From positions 496,001 through 560,000 of the forward strand of contig JAESUZ010000354.1 in the NCBI GenBank assembly GCA_017311185.1: 64,000 nucleotides of DNA, read 5' to 3'. The notes beneath the pieces are model-generated. The model was not told the origin of the DNA. It did no database searches and saw nothing but the letters and a program-made list of their open reading frames with translations. This stretch comes from Proteles cristata cristata. Its lineage: Eukaryota > Chordata > Mammalia > Carnivora > Hyaenidae. The position numbers were made by a program, and so were the translations under genes. This document shows, one piece after another, positions 11,866 through 24,684 of this stretch; positions within the stretch are counted from its first letter, which is position 1; every line of letters begins with the position of its first letter.

Positions 11866-12699
11866 GATCTCAACTATTTTCAATGTGCCTTTGCACAGAT
11901 AAATACATGTCCAACAATTTAAGACGTGATCCTTTTCTTTCTGCTTGCATGCTCTTTTTCCAACTGTCAGACCCTACTGTAGGGACGCGTCTGTAGAGGT
12001 GCCTAAGTGCTTTGTAAATATTGATTGACAGATAACTATATTTTGTATGATAAGAGCGAGATACTACCACAAGTGAAATCAAAGTGAAAACAAGCACAGA
12101 AATGTATGGCTCCGTTAGTTCAAAAAGGAAAAAAAAATCTGTCAGAAATAGGAAACAACTGTCAAAAGTACATGGTATTGAGTACAAATATTGTGATACA
12201 CAAGTCACAGTACAAGTTGTTTTGTGACAGTGTAAATGCATACATTTTCCATCAAGTTAGCAAGTAGGTATCTACTACCTCATCCAAATGACATGTGCTC
12301 TTCCCAACATTTTAATCAGGCTCTGCAGTAATTTCCAATTCAAGAGAGATAAGTTGATAACTGATATATTCAGAGCGATTTAGGATTTTAATACTGGGGG
12401 AAAAATTGTCTCTTTGGAAAAAAAAAGGGGGGAGGGGGCAAATAAAAGAGGGAGAAACATACGATAAATACTATTGCCTGGGACTGACAAGGATAGATTA
12501 GGAAAGGCAGCCAAACTTTTCTCCTTTTATGATTTGAAATTCAATAACCTGAATCTTTTGTCGGTAAGTGTTGTACTTCCTACTTAGGGACAAAGTCCCT
12601 GAACTCACCGTGCATGCATTCTAGGGCACCTCTTACAAAGCTATAAAGCATTACATAAATTGGTGATAAAAATAGTAATGAAATCATCTGCTTCCACAT
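11866..12699. other. Unannotated DNA
   Basis: No gene recognised. The 123-aa minus frame at 11870-12241 shows no domain. A purine-rich run 'aaaaaaggggggagggggc' lies at about 12420-12440. Confidence 0.4.
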
Positions 12700-12900
12700 A
12701 ATGGTAATAGTTAATAATTATTGAGTGTTTATTATGTAATAGGCACTTCTAGGCTCTTTTCAAATTAATTTGTTCAATATGACAATCTATTATTATCTCT
12801 ATTTTATAGAGCAGGAAACTGAGGCAAGGGAAATGAAGTAAACTCCCTGCTGGTTAAACCAATCAGGAAGTGGTAGAGACAGGACTGAAACCCAGCAGCT
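12700..12900 (-). repeat. MIR relic, fairly complete
   Basis: Reads 'attattgagtgtttattatgtaataggcac', 'tctattttatagagcaggaaactgaggc' and 'ggactgaaacccagcag', the full reverse order of MIR from its 3' end to the tRNA-like region. Confidence 0.85.
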
Positions 12901-13590
12901 TCGTCCCAGATCTCTTAGTTTCAATTACTGTTTTATCTTGCATCTGGATGGAGTAAGAGTGACTTGCAACAATAAGAAGGGGGAAAAAAATCCTATAGAT
13001 GAATGAATGAATGAACCAGTCCTTACTCCACATCACAAAGCACAAGTTAAATAACCACTTTATATGTATATATACATATATATACATATGTATATGTTCA
13101 CACACATACCATGTGAAAATGTGTGGAAAATAACAACATGGACTTTGCAAGATCCATGTGAAGATACAACAGTAAGACAGATGTCAATGTGCTTTGTATA
13201 GTGCTATGAACAAAAAACCGAATTTAATAAATATTGAATTAAAAAAATTATACACAGATGATTCTATGACCCCTTTCCCTATCTTTTAAGCATTAGCTAA
13301 AAATTGGGCTGAAAATACTTAAAGATCACACTGAAATGTCCAAAGTATATAACAAATCCATAAGTCACTGCCGACAGCAGAAATACATGTCATATTTTCA
13401 CGAAAGTGCTCTATTTTCTTCCTGGACACATAGAAAGACTATAATTTGTAGACCGGCTTGCATCTAAGAGGAACCACAAGATCTTTCCTGGCCAATGGAA
13501 TCTGAAAATTTCTATACATACCACCTCTATATCCGGCCTCTAAAACCTACACTCCTGGAGCTAATGTATCAGCTCTGGCAGACCAATCCT
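12901..13590. other. Unannotated DNA with an AT palindromic tract
   Basis: No gene recognised. An alternating 'tatatgtatatatacatata' type tract spans 13061-13096 and can fold on itself. Confidence 0.45.
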
Positions 13591-15059
13591 CCAACTGAGA
13601 ACAACCAGAAAAATTAGATGGAATGGAAAATAAAGCAAAATAAAAGACAAACTTAGAAGGCATGGCAGAGCTCTCAGGGCAGATGGAACTTAAGAAACCA
13701 TGATGCTATCAACCAGAAGCAAATCACTGAGGTGAGCATGACTTACTATACTACTTAGATCAATCTCATCATCTCTCAGCGTATAAGACAAAGTGGCCAA
13801 GTTTGGAGAGACAGAGCAGAAAGCAGCTGCTGGGAAACTAAGATGCTAAGTTTTTGGCAATGCATCATGTTGGGGAGACAATTCAGAAGTTTAGGGTCCA
13901 CCTCAGTGCAAAATCTCTACAGGATCACATTCCATAGTAAGAACAAAGCAGAAATGGACCAGATCCTACAAGGACCGGAAACTCAGCCTCAAGTCAGCTC
14001 TAATCATTTAGCTGGAAAATAAAAAAAACTCTTTTAAGGTAAATATAACTGTACCTACTGACTCTAATATTTATTAACAAAATGTCTGGCCTTCAGTTCA
14101 GAATTACCAAGCATATGAAGAGACATCAAAAGAAAAATAATTCACAGAAACAAACATATGTATAATCCAGATATTTGAGCTACCAGCAAGACTTTAAAAT
14201 AACTGTGATTCACATGTTCAAGAAAATTGTGTGAAGATGAGAATTTCACCAGAGAACGTGAATCTTAGAAAAATACAGTGGAAGTTCTAGAATTAAATAT
14301 ATATATAATTACTGAAATTAACACAGTTTAGAATTGTATACCAAGCAAAAATACACATCAGTAATGAAGGTGAAGATTGTTTAAGGAGCTTAGAAGTCAC
14401 CACTCTGTCCCAGAAACAAGTAAGTACAAACTAAACAGAGTGAAAAGTCAACAACTCTTCTTGGACCCAGAAGAAAGGGGAGGTCAAAGGGTGAACTGCT
14501 GGCCCCAAGACTGGAGAGCAGGGTGAACACAGATCATCACAGCTTCCCAGAACAGAGAGTCAGGAAGAAATTACCACAAGAACCAGTGATGGGGTAAGAA
14601 ATTTGAACTGTGATCGATGAATTAATTGCTGGAGGCTCAGTGCGGACAACTCTCAGAGTTAAAAACTCCAGGGGGACCCAAGATCTACAACACTGTGAGA
14701 TTTACCTCTAGGAGCACAACCAGATTCCCACAGTGAATATCTGAAAGGAAAAAACAAAATTCTCTGAGGCTTCCTGCAGACAGAGAGAATAAGGAACCAT
14801 TTGAAATAAGCCAGAGCACTCTGTTCTTCCTAACAAGGCCCATCCTCAGGGGAAAATAGTTAACCCAAAACTAACCTGCTGGGGTGTTATCAGAGCCTAA
14901 TTTGCCTGGGAAAAGGTAACCACCCAACTCTAGTGCATTGGTGCCATCCTGTCCCACCTAAATGGAGAAAAAACTGAGAAAACCTTGTGAGAAAGTTCAC
15001 AGTCCAGACACACTAGACAACTGAAAGGCTGAGACCTAATCATAGGACTAGAGAGTGCT

Positions 15060-15255
15060 GCTAGGGCAGCTTGTGGCTCAGCTGGTTGAGGATTGGACTT
15101 CAGTTCAGTTTATGATCTCACTTCATGAATTCGAGCCCCCCATTGGGCTCACTGCTGTCAGCGCAGTGACCATTTCTGATCCTCTGTCCCTGTCTCTCTG
15201 CACCTCCCTGGCTTGTGCTCTCTCTCTCTTGCAAAATAAACATTAAAAAATAATA
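15060..15255 (+). mobile_element. CAN-type tRNA-Lys SINE
   Basis: Diverged head 'ggcagcttgtggctcagctg', box B 'gaattcgagcccc', core 'ctgctgtcagcgcagtgacc', CT tract, 'aaaataaacatt' tail. The flanks 'agagagtgct' and 'atagagtgct' are a probable duplication. It lies inside the old L1/HAL1 relic. Confidence 0.9.
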
Positions 15256-15616
15256 ATTTTATAGAGTGCTTCCCCTTCCCCACACCCCACCACCACATCA
15301 CTAAGAGGTCGATTCACTGGAGTGGCTTTGACCAGTACATCAGGTCTGATTATCAAGAAAAAGTTAAAAAGGCATGCCAAAAGGTAAAAGTACAGTTTAA
15401 AGAAGCAGTGTAAGCATTAGGACGCTTGCTACAGCAGATATGCACCATTATGGTGGGAATCATCAGACTAGATGTTTGAAACAACTATGATTAATATGCT
15501 AAGTGCTTTAATGGATGAAGTAGACAGCATGCAAGAATAGATGCGCAATGTAAGCTGCGAGATAAAAACACTGAGAAAGAATCAAAAGGAAATGCTAAAG
15601 GTAAAAAAAAGAAAAG

Positions 15617-15644
15617 AATGAAAGAGAGAGAGAGAGAGAGAGAA
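15617..15644 (+). repeat. (GA)n simple repeat
   Basis: Tract 'gaaagagagagagagagaga' and following bases within the old L1 relic. Confidence 0.8.
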
Positions 15645-15981
15645 ACACACTGTAAGAGAAATGAAGAATGACTTTCATAAGTTTATACAGACTGGACATG
15701 GCTGAAGAAAGAGTTAGTGAACTAGAGGATATAGCAGTAGAAACCTCAAAAACTCAAAGATGAAAAATACAGAACAGAATTCTAGGGACTGTGGACAGCT
15801 ACAACAGGTATAATGTTCACATAACGAGAATACCAAATGGAGAAAAAAGAAAGGAACAGAAGAAATATTTAAAATAATAATGACTGAGAATTTCCCCCAA
15901 ATTAATGTCAGACACTAGACCACAGCTCCAGAAAATTCAGAGGACACAATGGGGGATGTATGTCAAAAAACCTACACCTAG

Positions 15982-16230
15982 AAAAATAAGATAAAAAGAG
16001 AAAGGGAGCAAACCATAAGTGACTCTTAAATCCAGAGAACAGACTGAGGGTTGCTAGAGCAGCTGAGTGTGGGGATGGACTACATTTCCGATGGGCACTA
16101 AGTAGGACACTTGCTGGGGTGAGAACTGAGTGTTATATGTAAGTGATGAATCACTAAATTCTACTCCTGAAACCAATACTATATTGTATGTTAACTAACT
16201 TGGATTTAAAGAAAAGTTAAGCATAATTTT
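15982..16230 (+). mobile_element. Nested 5'-truncated L1 3' end
   Basis: The body reads 'gggagcaaaccataagtgac', 'gagaacagactgagggttgc', 'gagaactgagtgttatatg', 'gatgaatcactaaattctac', 'actatattgtatgttaact', the carnivore L1 3' UTR order also seen near 55920 and 56350. It is flanked by a 17-bp duplication 'aaaaaaYctacacctag' (15965-15981 and 16231-16247) with one difference. The interrupted ORF1 text resumes across it, so the insertion is directly demonstrated. Confidence 0.92.
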
Positions 16231-16440
16231 AAAAAATCTACACCTAGGAACATTGTCTTCAAACTACAGGAAATCAAAGATTAAAAAAATATATATCCTG
16301 AAGGAAGCAGGAGAGTAAAAACACATTACCTAGAGAGGAACAAAGATAAAGCTGCATCCAACTTCTCAGAAACCACACAAGCAAGAAAAGAGTGGAGGGA
16401 AATATTTAAAATATTGAGAAAAAAAGGAGATAGAAAAGAA

Positions 16441-17589
16441 ATAAGACTTTTCATAATAGACAAAACCCAAAGAATCTACATGAGTTTTTACATTTTGTTT
16501 TACTTTGTGAAAATTCATCAAGCTATATACTGATGTTCAAACAAATAAACAATAGTTTATTTTTTTCTAAAATGTGTACATAATGGTGAGGAGGAAGGCA
16601 TATGAGAAACAGTGATGCTTTAATGACTATATTCAGTCTCTCTACTGTAAACCACCCGCCACAGCCTCTAGTCCTAGATGGGAAAACTGACTGACTTCAA
16701 ATCACGCTCACAACTTTGCTAATTACAAAAGACTGTACATTTTGACTACTGGATTTTCAATTACCGAAATATAACCAGAAAGCACATAGGGTTCTGGAGC
16801 CTTCATCCAGGGTCAGTGATTTATGCACTAGGCAACATACCACTTGGTGATCTTTCCGAGTCCTTGACTGCATAGGTTGGGGCGGCCTGAACCAGGGCTC
16901 TTATGCCGAGATGCTTCAAAGCCTTGTTAAAAATGTTTGGGTCTCCCAGGAAGCCCTATTATAACCCAAGTTCACCAGGAGATTTAGGTAGGAATGGGGT
17001 TGATGGGCACTATCGTTCAATAAAACCAGGAGTGTTGATAAAAGAAGTAAAGCTTTGAAAGCTTTGAGTACAGCACCGGCTCGGGGTTGTCATTAACCAG
17101 CTTTCCTTGAAGCACACGTCAGATGGAACGTCGGTCTGGCTGTCAATCACAGGAAGCTCAGGTGAGAACATGCAGCATTGCTGTTCACTTGTAGACATGT
17201 TTCTTTTGTGGCAAACACCAAAATAACAAAAACAGAAACAAACACACAAACAAAAACAAACGAAACTGGGCAATAAAAAAGTGTTGTGTTTGTAATTATT
17301 TTTAAACCCTCCTGAGATGGTCGGCTTGCTCTTTTCTTGTCTGTGCACTCAAGGCAGAGGATGCAGTAGAGGATCTGAACATAGCTTGGAACATAGCTGC
17401 CTCGTCAAGAAAACTCACTTCAGACTTTTTGTGAGTGAGACACAGATGTTAATTGAGTGGAGTTACAATATTTAAGGCTCTTGGTTATATATTTAGCCCC
17501 ATGTAACTAATGCACCGCTGTTAGAACTTTCAAGGTAAACCAAACCACCAAAGGCTCAAAGACGACAAAAACAGAGAGTGGCAGAAAAT
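16441..17589. other. Unannotated DNA
   Basis: No gene recognised. The 112-aa minus frame at 17010-17348 overlaps a CAAA-rich stretch and has no domain. Confidence 0.4.
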
Positions 17590-17783
17590 CTAACATGTTC
17601 ATCAAGTACTATTTTGTGCTAAACTCTCTGCTGTTAATAACTAAGGCTCCTCAGCATTTATCACTAGCCACTGACAATATAGCCTTCTTAGCACATTGTT
17701 TCATCCCATTTCTACAAACACCATTGCAGGTAAGTATGATCACCATTACAATACAGATAAAGGTAAATGAACACACTGACATT
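17590..17783 (-). repeat. MIR, first half (split by old L1)
   Basis: 'agcatttatcactagccactgacaatatagcc' and 'ccattgcaggtaagtatgatcaccattacaatacagataaagg' follow reverse MIR order but stop abruptly at the poly-T of the antisense L1. The other half appears beyond the L1 at about 24574-24680. Confidence 0.65.
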
Positions 17784-18059
17784 TTTTTTTTTAAGTCCAG
17801 TATGGTCAACATACAGTGTTGCATTAGTTTCAGGAGTACAATATAGTGATTCACCAGTTCTACCTACCACTCACTGTTCATCAAGATGAGTGTTTGCTTA
17901 ATCTCCTTCACCTGATTTACCCATCCCACCAACCACCCCTCCGGTAACCGTCTGTTTTCAATAGTTAAGAGTGGTTTTTTTTGTTTGTCTCTCTTGTCTG
18001 TTTTTGCCTTCATTCATTTCTTTTGATTCTTAAATTCCATATATGAGTAAGATCATATG

Positions 18060-21000
18060 GTATTTCTCTTTCTCTGACAGACTTAATTCACTTAGCATTA
18101 TATTCTCTAACTACATCCGTGTTGATAAAAATGGGAAAATTCCATTCTTTTTATGACTGACTAATATTCCATTGTATATGTAACCACTTCTTTATCCATC
18201 TATCAGTGGATACTTGGGCTGTTTCCATAATTAGCTATTGTAAATAATGCTACTAGAAACATGAAGGTGGATGTATCCCTTTGAATTAGTGTTTATCTAT
18301 TATTTGGGTAAATACCCAGTAATGTGATCGCTGGATCATAGGGTAGTTCTATTTTTAACTTTTTGAGGACCCTCCATACTGTTTTCCATAGTGACTGTAC
18401 TTGTATTATTCCTACCAACAGTGCACAAAGTTCCTTTTTCTCCACATACTGACCAAGACTTGCTGTTTCTGGTGTTTTAATTTTAGCTATTCTCACATGT
18501 ATGAAGTGGTATCTCATTGTGGTTTTGATTTGATGATGAGTGATGTTGAGCATCTTTTCATGCGTCTGTTGACCATCTCTTCATGTCTTATGCCCATTTT
18601 TTAATGGATTATTTGGTTTGGGGGTGTTGAATTGTGGAAGTTCTTTATTTATTTTATATACTAGCCCTTTATCAGATAAGTCCCTTGCAAATATCTTCTC
18701 CTATACAGTAGGTTGTCTTTTAATTTCACTGATTGCTTCTTTAACTGTGCAGTTTTTATTTTGATGTGGTCCCAATGATTTGTTTTTTATTGTGTTTCCC
18801 TTGCTTCAGAAGACATGTCTAGAAAAATATATTGACATAGCTTGTCAGAGAAGTTACCACCTATGCCCTCTTCTACAATGTTTAGGATTTCAGGTCTCAC
18901 ATTTAGGCCTCTAATCCATTTTGAGTTGATTTTGTGTATGATGTAAGAAAGTGGCCCGGTTTCATTCTTTTGCATGTAGCTGTCTATTTTTTCCAATACC
19001 ATTTGTTGAAAAGACTGTCTTTTCCTCACTGCATATTCTAATTGCCTTTGTCTAGGATTAACTGACCATATAGCCATGGATTTGTTTCTGGGGTTTGTAT
19101 CCTGTTCTGTTGATCTATGTTTCTGTTTTTCTTTCAGTACCATACTGTTTTGATTACCACAGCTTTTTAGTATAACTAAAAATTTGGAATTTTAATAACT
19201 ATAGCTTTTTCTTTTTCAAGATTGTTCTGGCTCCTTGTGATCTTTTGTGGTTCCATACGAATCTTAGGATTATTTGTTCTAGTTCTATGAAAAATGCTGT
19301 TGGTTTTTTGATAGGTATTACATAAATCTGTAGATTGCTTTGAGTAGTATGGAGATTTTAACAATACTTGTTCTTCCAATCTATGAGCATAGAATATCTT
19401 TCCATTTGTTTCTGTCATTTCAAATTCTTTCATCATTGTCTTATGGTTTTCAGAGTATAAGTCTTTCATTTCCTTGGTTAAGTTTATTCCTAGGTATGCT
19501 CTTATAGTTTGTGCAATTGTAAATGGGATTGTTTCCTTAACTATTTTCTCCTTCTGTTGCTTTGCTATTAGTGTATAGAAATACAGCATACTTTCTACAT
19601 TTATTTTGTATTCTGTGACTTTACTGAATGCATTTTTATCAATTCTTGTAAATTTTTAGTGCAATATTTAGGGTTTTCTCTATAGAGTGTCATGTCATAT
19701 GCAAGTATGTTTTACTTCTTCCTTACCAATCTGTATGTCTTTTATTCCTTTCTCTTGCCTGACTGCCCTGGCTAGGACTTCCAGTACTTTGTTGAATAAA
19801 AGTGGTAAGAGTGGATATCCTTATCTTGTTCCTGATCTTAGGAGAAAAGCTCTGTTTTTCTCTATTGAGTAGGATGTTAGCTGTGGGCTTTTCAGACGTG
19901 ACGTTTATTCTGTTGCGGTATATTCCCTCTAAATCTACTTTGTTGAGGGTTTTCGTAATGAATGGACGTTGTACTTTGTCAATTTCTTTTACACATTGAT
20001 TGAAATGACCATATGGTTTTTATACTTTCTCTTATTGATGTGATGTATCACATTGATTGATTTGTGAATATTGAACCACCTTTGCTTCCCGGGAATAAAT
20101 CTCACCTGACTGTGGTGAATGATTTTTTATGTATTATCGGACTTGGCACACCGATATTTTGTTGAGGATTTTTGCATCCATGTTCAGTAGAGGTAGTGAC
20201 CTGTAGTTTCCTTTTTTTTTTTTCTTTTTTGAAGTGTCTTTATCTGGTTTTTGGTATCAGGGTACTACTGGCCTCATAGAATGAATTTGGAAGCTTTCTT
20301 TCTCTTCTATTTTATGGAATAGTTTGAGAAAAAATTATATTATTTCTTTTTAAATGTTTAGTAGAATTTGCCTATGAAGCTATTTGGTCCTGGACTTTTG
20401 GTCTTTGGAAGTTTTTGATGACTAATTCAATTTCATTGCTAGTAATTGCTCTGTTCCAATTTCCTATTTCTCCCTGGTTTAGTTTTGGGAGATGATTTGT
20501 TTCCAGGAATTTAGCCATTTCTTCTATGTTGTCCAGTTTGCTGGCAAATAATTTTTCATAATATTCTCTTACAATCCATTGTATTTCTGTGTATTTCAGT
20601 TGTTATTTCTCCTCTTTTGTTCTTGATTTTGTTTATTTGAGTCCTCTCACTCTTTTTTTTTTTCTTAAATGAGTTTGGCTAAAGGTTTATTAATTTTGTT
20701 GATCTTTTCAAAGAATCAGCTCCTGGTTTTATTGATCTGTTCTACTATAGGTTTTTTTTTTCTCTCTTTTTTGTTTGTTTGTTATATTTCATTTTTGTTT
20801 TTGTTTTGTTTTAGTTTTGGTTTCTATTTCATTTATTTCTACTCTAATCTATTATTTCCTTCCTTCTACTGGTTTGGGGTTTTGTTTTTTTGTTCTGTTC
20901 CTTACTATAATCTTTGCCCTTTGAATAGCTTTTGCTGCATCCCAAAGATTTTGGACCATTGTATTTTCATTTTCATGTATATCCATGTGTTTTTTAAATT

Positions 21001-21800
21001 TCTTCTTTGATTTTCTGGTTGACTCATTCATTGTTTAGTAGCATGTTATTTACTTTCCACATTTTTGTGCTCTCTCTCCAGATTCTTTCTTGTGGTTGAT
21101 TTATAGTTTCATAGCATTATGGTCAGAGAAGATGCATGGTATGATTTCACTTCCTTTTTTTTTTATTGAGACTTGTTTTGTGGCCTAATATGATCTACTC
21201 TGGAGAATGTTGTATGTTAGCGTGAAAGGAATAGGTATTCTTTTTTAGGGTAGAATGTTTTGAATATATCTGTTAAATCCACCTGGCCCAATGTGTCATT
21301 TAAAGAGACTGTTTTGTCACTGATTTTCTGTTTGAATGATCTCTCCATTGATGTAAGTGGAGTGTTAAAGTACCCTACTATTATGGTATGACTATTGATT
21401 ACTCTGTTCATGTTTGTTATTAACTGCTTTATGTATCTGGGTGCTTCTATATGGGTATATTAATATTTACAATTGTATCTTTTTGTTAGGTTGTTCCCTT
21501 TATGATTACATAGTGTCCCTCTTTGCCTCTTGATACAGTGTTTGTTTTAAAGTCTATCTTCTTTAATATAAGTATTTCTACCCTGGCTTCCTTTTCCATT
21601 TCCTTTGCTTTCAATCCGTTATGGCTTTACAACCTAAAATAAGCTCCTATAGGCAGCATATAGATGAGTCTTGCTTTTTTATCCTTTGTGTCACCCCATC
21701 CCTGTGTCTTTTGATGGGAGCCTTTAGTCCATTTCGACTCAAGGTAATTATTGATAGGTATGATTTTATTGCCATTTTGGTAACTATTTTGTGGTTGTTT
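18060..21800 (-). pseudogene. L1 ORF2 relic (endonuclease, reverse transcriptase, C-terminal)
   Basis: Fragments of ORF2 protein are readable in antisense frames. The endonuclease part is at 21217-21411 with 'VGYFNTPLTSMERS' in place of a GDFNTPL motif. The reverse transcriptase thumb-side segment is at 19176-19589 ('IPFTIAQTIRAYLGINLTKE'). Downstream pieces are at 18787-19143 ('INSKWIRGLNVRPE') and 18293-18553 ('[29 protein letters not shown]'). Repeated frame changes and stops mean no functional protein could be made. Confidence 0.85.
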
Positions 21801-22069
21801 TTGTAGTCCTTCTCTGTTCCTTTCTTCTCTTGCTTTCATCTTTCATGAGTATTTCACTTTCTTTATTAATATACTTAGATTCCTTCCTCTATTTTTCACA
21901 TATCTGTTACTAGTTTTTCATTTGTGGTTACCATGCAGTTTGTATATAACATCTTCTGCATATAGCAGCCCATATTAAGTTGGTGGTCACTTAAGTTTGA
22001 ACCCAGTCTTTACTCCTCTACCTCCAGGTTTTAGATATATGGTGTCATAGTTTACACATTTGCGTGCAC

Positions 22070-22071
<2 letters not shown>

Positions 22072-22105
<34 letters not shown>
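22072..22105 (+). repeat. (GT)17 microsatellite
   Basis: Uninterrupted GT dinucleotides inside the old L1, adjoining 'tgcgtgcacgc'. Such tracts are length-variable and can adopt Z-DNA. Confidence 0.95.
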
Positions 22106-22111
<6 letters not shown>

Positions 22112-22832
22112 TTGCATGAATTCCTTCACTGAGTTTTTAAAGATATACTTATTTTCATGGCTTTTGTGTTTCTTACTTTTCTCACTCTTATGGTCTTTCC
22201 TCTCCATTCAGAGTGTCCTTTAACATTCCCTATAGGGCGGGTTTACTGGTCGTGAATTCCTTTAACTTTTGTGTGTCTGGGAAACTCTTTATCTCACCTT
22301 CTATTTGGAATGACAGCCTTATAGGATAGAGTATTCTTAGCTGCAGATTTCTTTTTCCTTTCAGCACTTTGAATATATCATGTTACTTCCCTCTGACCTG
22401 CAAAGTTTCTGCTAAAAATCAGCTGATAGCCTCATGAGGCGTGCCTTGTCTGTAACTGCTTCTCTTCTCTTTCTGAATTCTCTATCACTACTTTTTGTCA
22501 TTTTAATTATTATATGTTTTGGTGTGGGCCTCCTTGGATTAATTTTGTTGGGGGGAGCTCTGTGCCTCCTGGATCTGGATTTCTGATTCTTTCCCCAGAT
22601 AAGGAAGTCTTCAGCTATTATTTCTTCAAATTTTCTGCCCCCCTTTCTTTCTGTTCTCCTTTGGGGATCCCTATAATGCATGATGGTGTTACTGAGTTCC
22701 CTAGGTCTATTCTCATTGTACAAATGTTGTTTCTCTCTTCTGCTCAGCTTGATTATTTTCTATTATTCTGTCTTCCAGGTGAGATTCATTCTTCTACTTC
22801 CTCTAGTCTGTTATTTATTCCATCTAGTATAT

Positions 22833-23034
22833 TTTTAAAAATTTATTTATTTTGAAAGAGAGAGCATGAGTGGAGGAGGAGCAGAGAGAGAGCGTGTTAA
22901 AGAAAGAATCCAAAGCAAGCTCTGCACTGTCAGCACAGAACCTGATGTGGGGCTCAAACTCATGACCTATGAGAGCATGGCCTGAGCCGAAACTGAGAGT
23001 CAGACACTTAATCCACTGAGCCACCCAGGTGACC
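22833..23034 (-). mobile_element. CAN-type SINE inside old L1 ORF1
   Basis: Reads 'ttaaaaatttatttattttg', GA tract and reversed head ending 'ctgagccacccaggtgacct'. Flanks 'tagtatatttttaa' and 'tagggtatttttca' are a diverged duplication. It is younger than the L1 it interrupts. Confidence 0.92.
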
Positions 23035-24573
23035 TCCCCCCTCTTAGGGTATTTTTCATTTTATTTATTGTGTTCTTCATCTCTGATTGGTCCTTTTATA
23101 TATATATATCTATTTTGTAAAGATCTCCCTGATGTCCTCCACTCTTTTCTTGAGTACAGTGAGTATCTTTATGACCATTACTTTAAATTCTGTATCAGGC
23201 ATATTACTTGTCTCCATTTATTTAGTTCTCTTGCTGTGATTTTGTCCTGTTCTTTTATTTGGTACATATCCCTCTGTCTCATTTTGTCTAACTCTCTGTG
23301 TCTGCCTCTATGTTTTAGGAAAGTTGGCTATGTCTCCTGCTCTCGAAAGTGGTGGCCTTATGAAGAAGAGATCTTATAGTGTCCTACAGTACAGGGTCCC
23401 CTGTTCACCAACACCTGGCATTTCAGGCATGTCTCCTATGTGTGTCACATGTGTCCTGCTATTTTTGCTGATCTGCATTTTCCTTTAGTCCTGTTCTCTG
23501 CAATGGCTCTCTCTGCCTATTTTGCACAATGTTTGGTCCCTGTGGTGTTAGGCTAGTCTGAGGCTTCCTTGGGCTTGCCAGAAATACAGTAGCACCAAAC
23601 TGCAGGGTGTTTTCTCTGTGCTGTCCCCTGAGAGGCTTTCATTATTGAGCAAGACCTGCAGCCAGACCAGTTGTCTGCCTCCACTCCACTGCTGTGGCCA
23701 CATTCTGACTTGTACATTTGGGTATCTTACTCTCCCCTCAGGGCAGGAGTCACCTTGGAGTGGTACTAGCCCCTGTTGCAGCTGCTTGTACACTGTCAGG
23801 CCTGAGGCACCAGCCTGGATGGGCTCCAGACAGGTGCATAATTGAGGGGGGTGGGACGTATCTTCAGTGTACATGGGGGGAAGGAGCAGCAGTGTTAGCA
23901 AGTTAGGTGGTGATTGCTGGAGCTGTGCTATTTCCTGCAGGTGGCCCAGAGTCTATGCTGAAGGATGAGGTGGGAACTGGCCCTTGCCAGTTCCTCTGTT
24001 CCTAGAGGAGTCTCCCAAGATCTCTATCCCTCTGGAACCTGCTTCTGAGATGAGTACACTACTCTCCCTCCTGTATACCTCAGGTGTTTCTCAAACTGCT
24101 GTTTCCATGTTGTATCTGTATGAGGTTGTTGGTTGCCCTATCTCTTAAAGGGAAAGGACTCAATTTTCACTTGCCATTCTAGTTCTCCCTGAGCCAAGCC
24201 CACTGATTTTTAAAATTCCAGTTTTCAAGTCTTGCTGGTAGTGAGAACTCAGAAAATTCAGCCCCTCTGGTTTTCAAAGCCAAATGGTATGGGGATCTTC
24301 TTCCCCATGTGGGCTGCCTGGCATGAGGGTCTGTTTCTCTCCTCTCCCTGGCATCTTTCCCTCCCATGGATGACCATGGTCCCAACTGTCTCTGCCATTC
24401 ATACCCTCTTCAGTGTGCCTTCTTCTCTACATCTAGCTGTGGAGAGTCTGTTCTGCCAGTCTTTGGGTCAGTTTCTGGGTTATTTAAACCCAGATGTGGG
24501 TGTTTTCTAGTTGTATCCATGGGATGAGGTGATCTTAGGTCCTTCTACTCCACCATCTTCCCCAGAAGTCCTC

Positions 24574-24680
24574 TGAACCCACATTTGGAAAGGAGCAATC
24601 CATTCTAAAATCCACTCGAGATTCAAATGCAGGTCAGTGTTGCACCAGAGCTGGTGAATGCCATTAGACCAGCGTCTTTC
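24574..24680 (-). repeat. MIR, second half (split by old L1)
   Basis: 'gagattcaaatgcaggtcagtgttgcaccagagctggtgaatgcc' continues the reverse MIR consensus (gattcaaacccaggtctgtctgactccagagcc) that stopped at 17783. Confidence 0.65.
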
Positions 24681-24684
24681 ATAC

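Larger units (their letters stand above)
13600..16440 (+). mobile_element. Old L1 (or HAL1) 5' region and ORF1 relic
   Basis: From about 15300 onward the order matches old L1/HAL1 ORF1: 'gatatgcaccattatggtggg', 'gactttcataagtttatacagactggac', 'gacagctacaacaggtataat', 'atgactgagaatttcccccaaattaatgtcagaca', then after an interruption 'aactacaggaaatcaaagat' and 'ttctcagaaaccacacaagcaag'. The 13600-15050 part resembles the upstream region ('actttaaaataactgtgattcacatgttcaag'). A SINE (15060-15255) and a younger L1 3' end (15982-16230) are inserted in it. No open frame survives. Confidence 0.65.
22040..23330 (-). pseudogene. L1 ORF1 relic
   Basis: The antisense frame 22412-22723 contains an RNA-recognition and C-terminal domain remnant ('KHIIIKMTKSSDREFRKRREAVTDKARLMRLSADF'-like order, compare 'RHIIVKMAKYKDKERILKAA' in the young element). 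The upstream coiled-coil region lies at about 23035-23330 and is interrupted by a SINE. Confidence 0.75.
17784..24573 (-). mobile_element. Old full-length L1, antisense, inactive
   Basis: The element reads backward from a poly-T (17784-17793) to a 5' end whose reverse complement is 'ggggaagatggtggagtaga' at about 24539-24558, the usual start of carnivore L1s. In between are, in order, the 3' UTR (17794-18060), ORF2 (18060-21800), a GT repeat, ORF1 (22040-23330) and the 5' UTR (to 24573). At about 6.8 kb it is essentially full length but carries many stops and frameshifts, a SINE insertion (22833-23034) and a microsatellite. A degenerate duplication may exist ('tgaacacac' at about 17767, 'tgaacccac' at about 24574). 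It has been fixed for a long time. Confidence 0.88.

Noticed and set aside
20669..21010. 113-aa Phe-rich plus-strand frame resembling a membrane protein
   Set aside because: Antisense reading of the A-rich old L1 ORF2; hydrophobicity is an artefact of T-rich codons.
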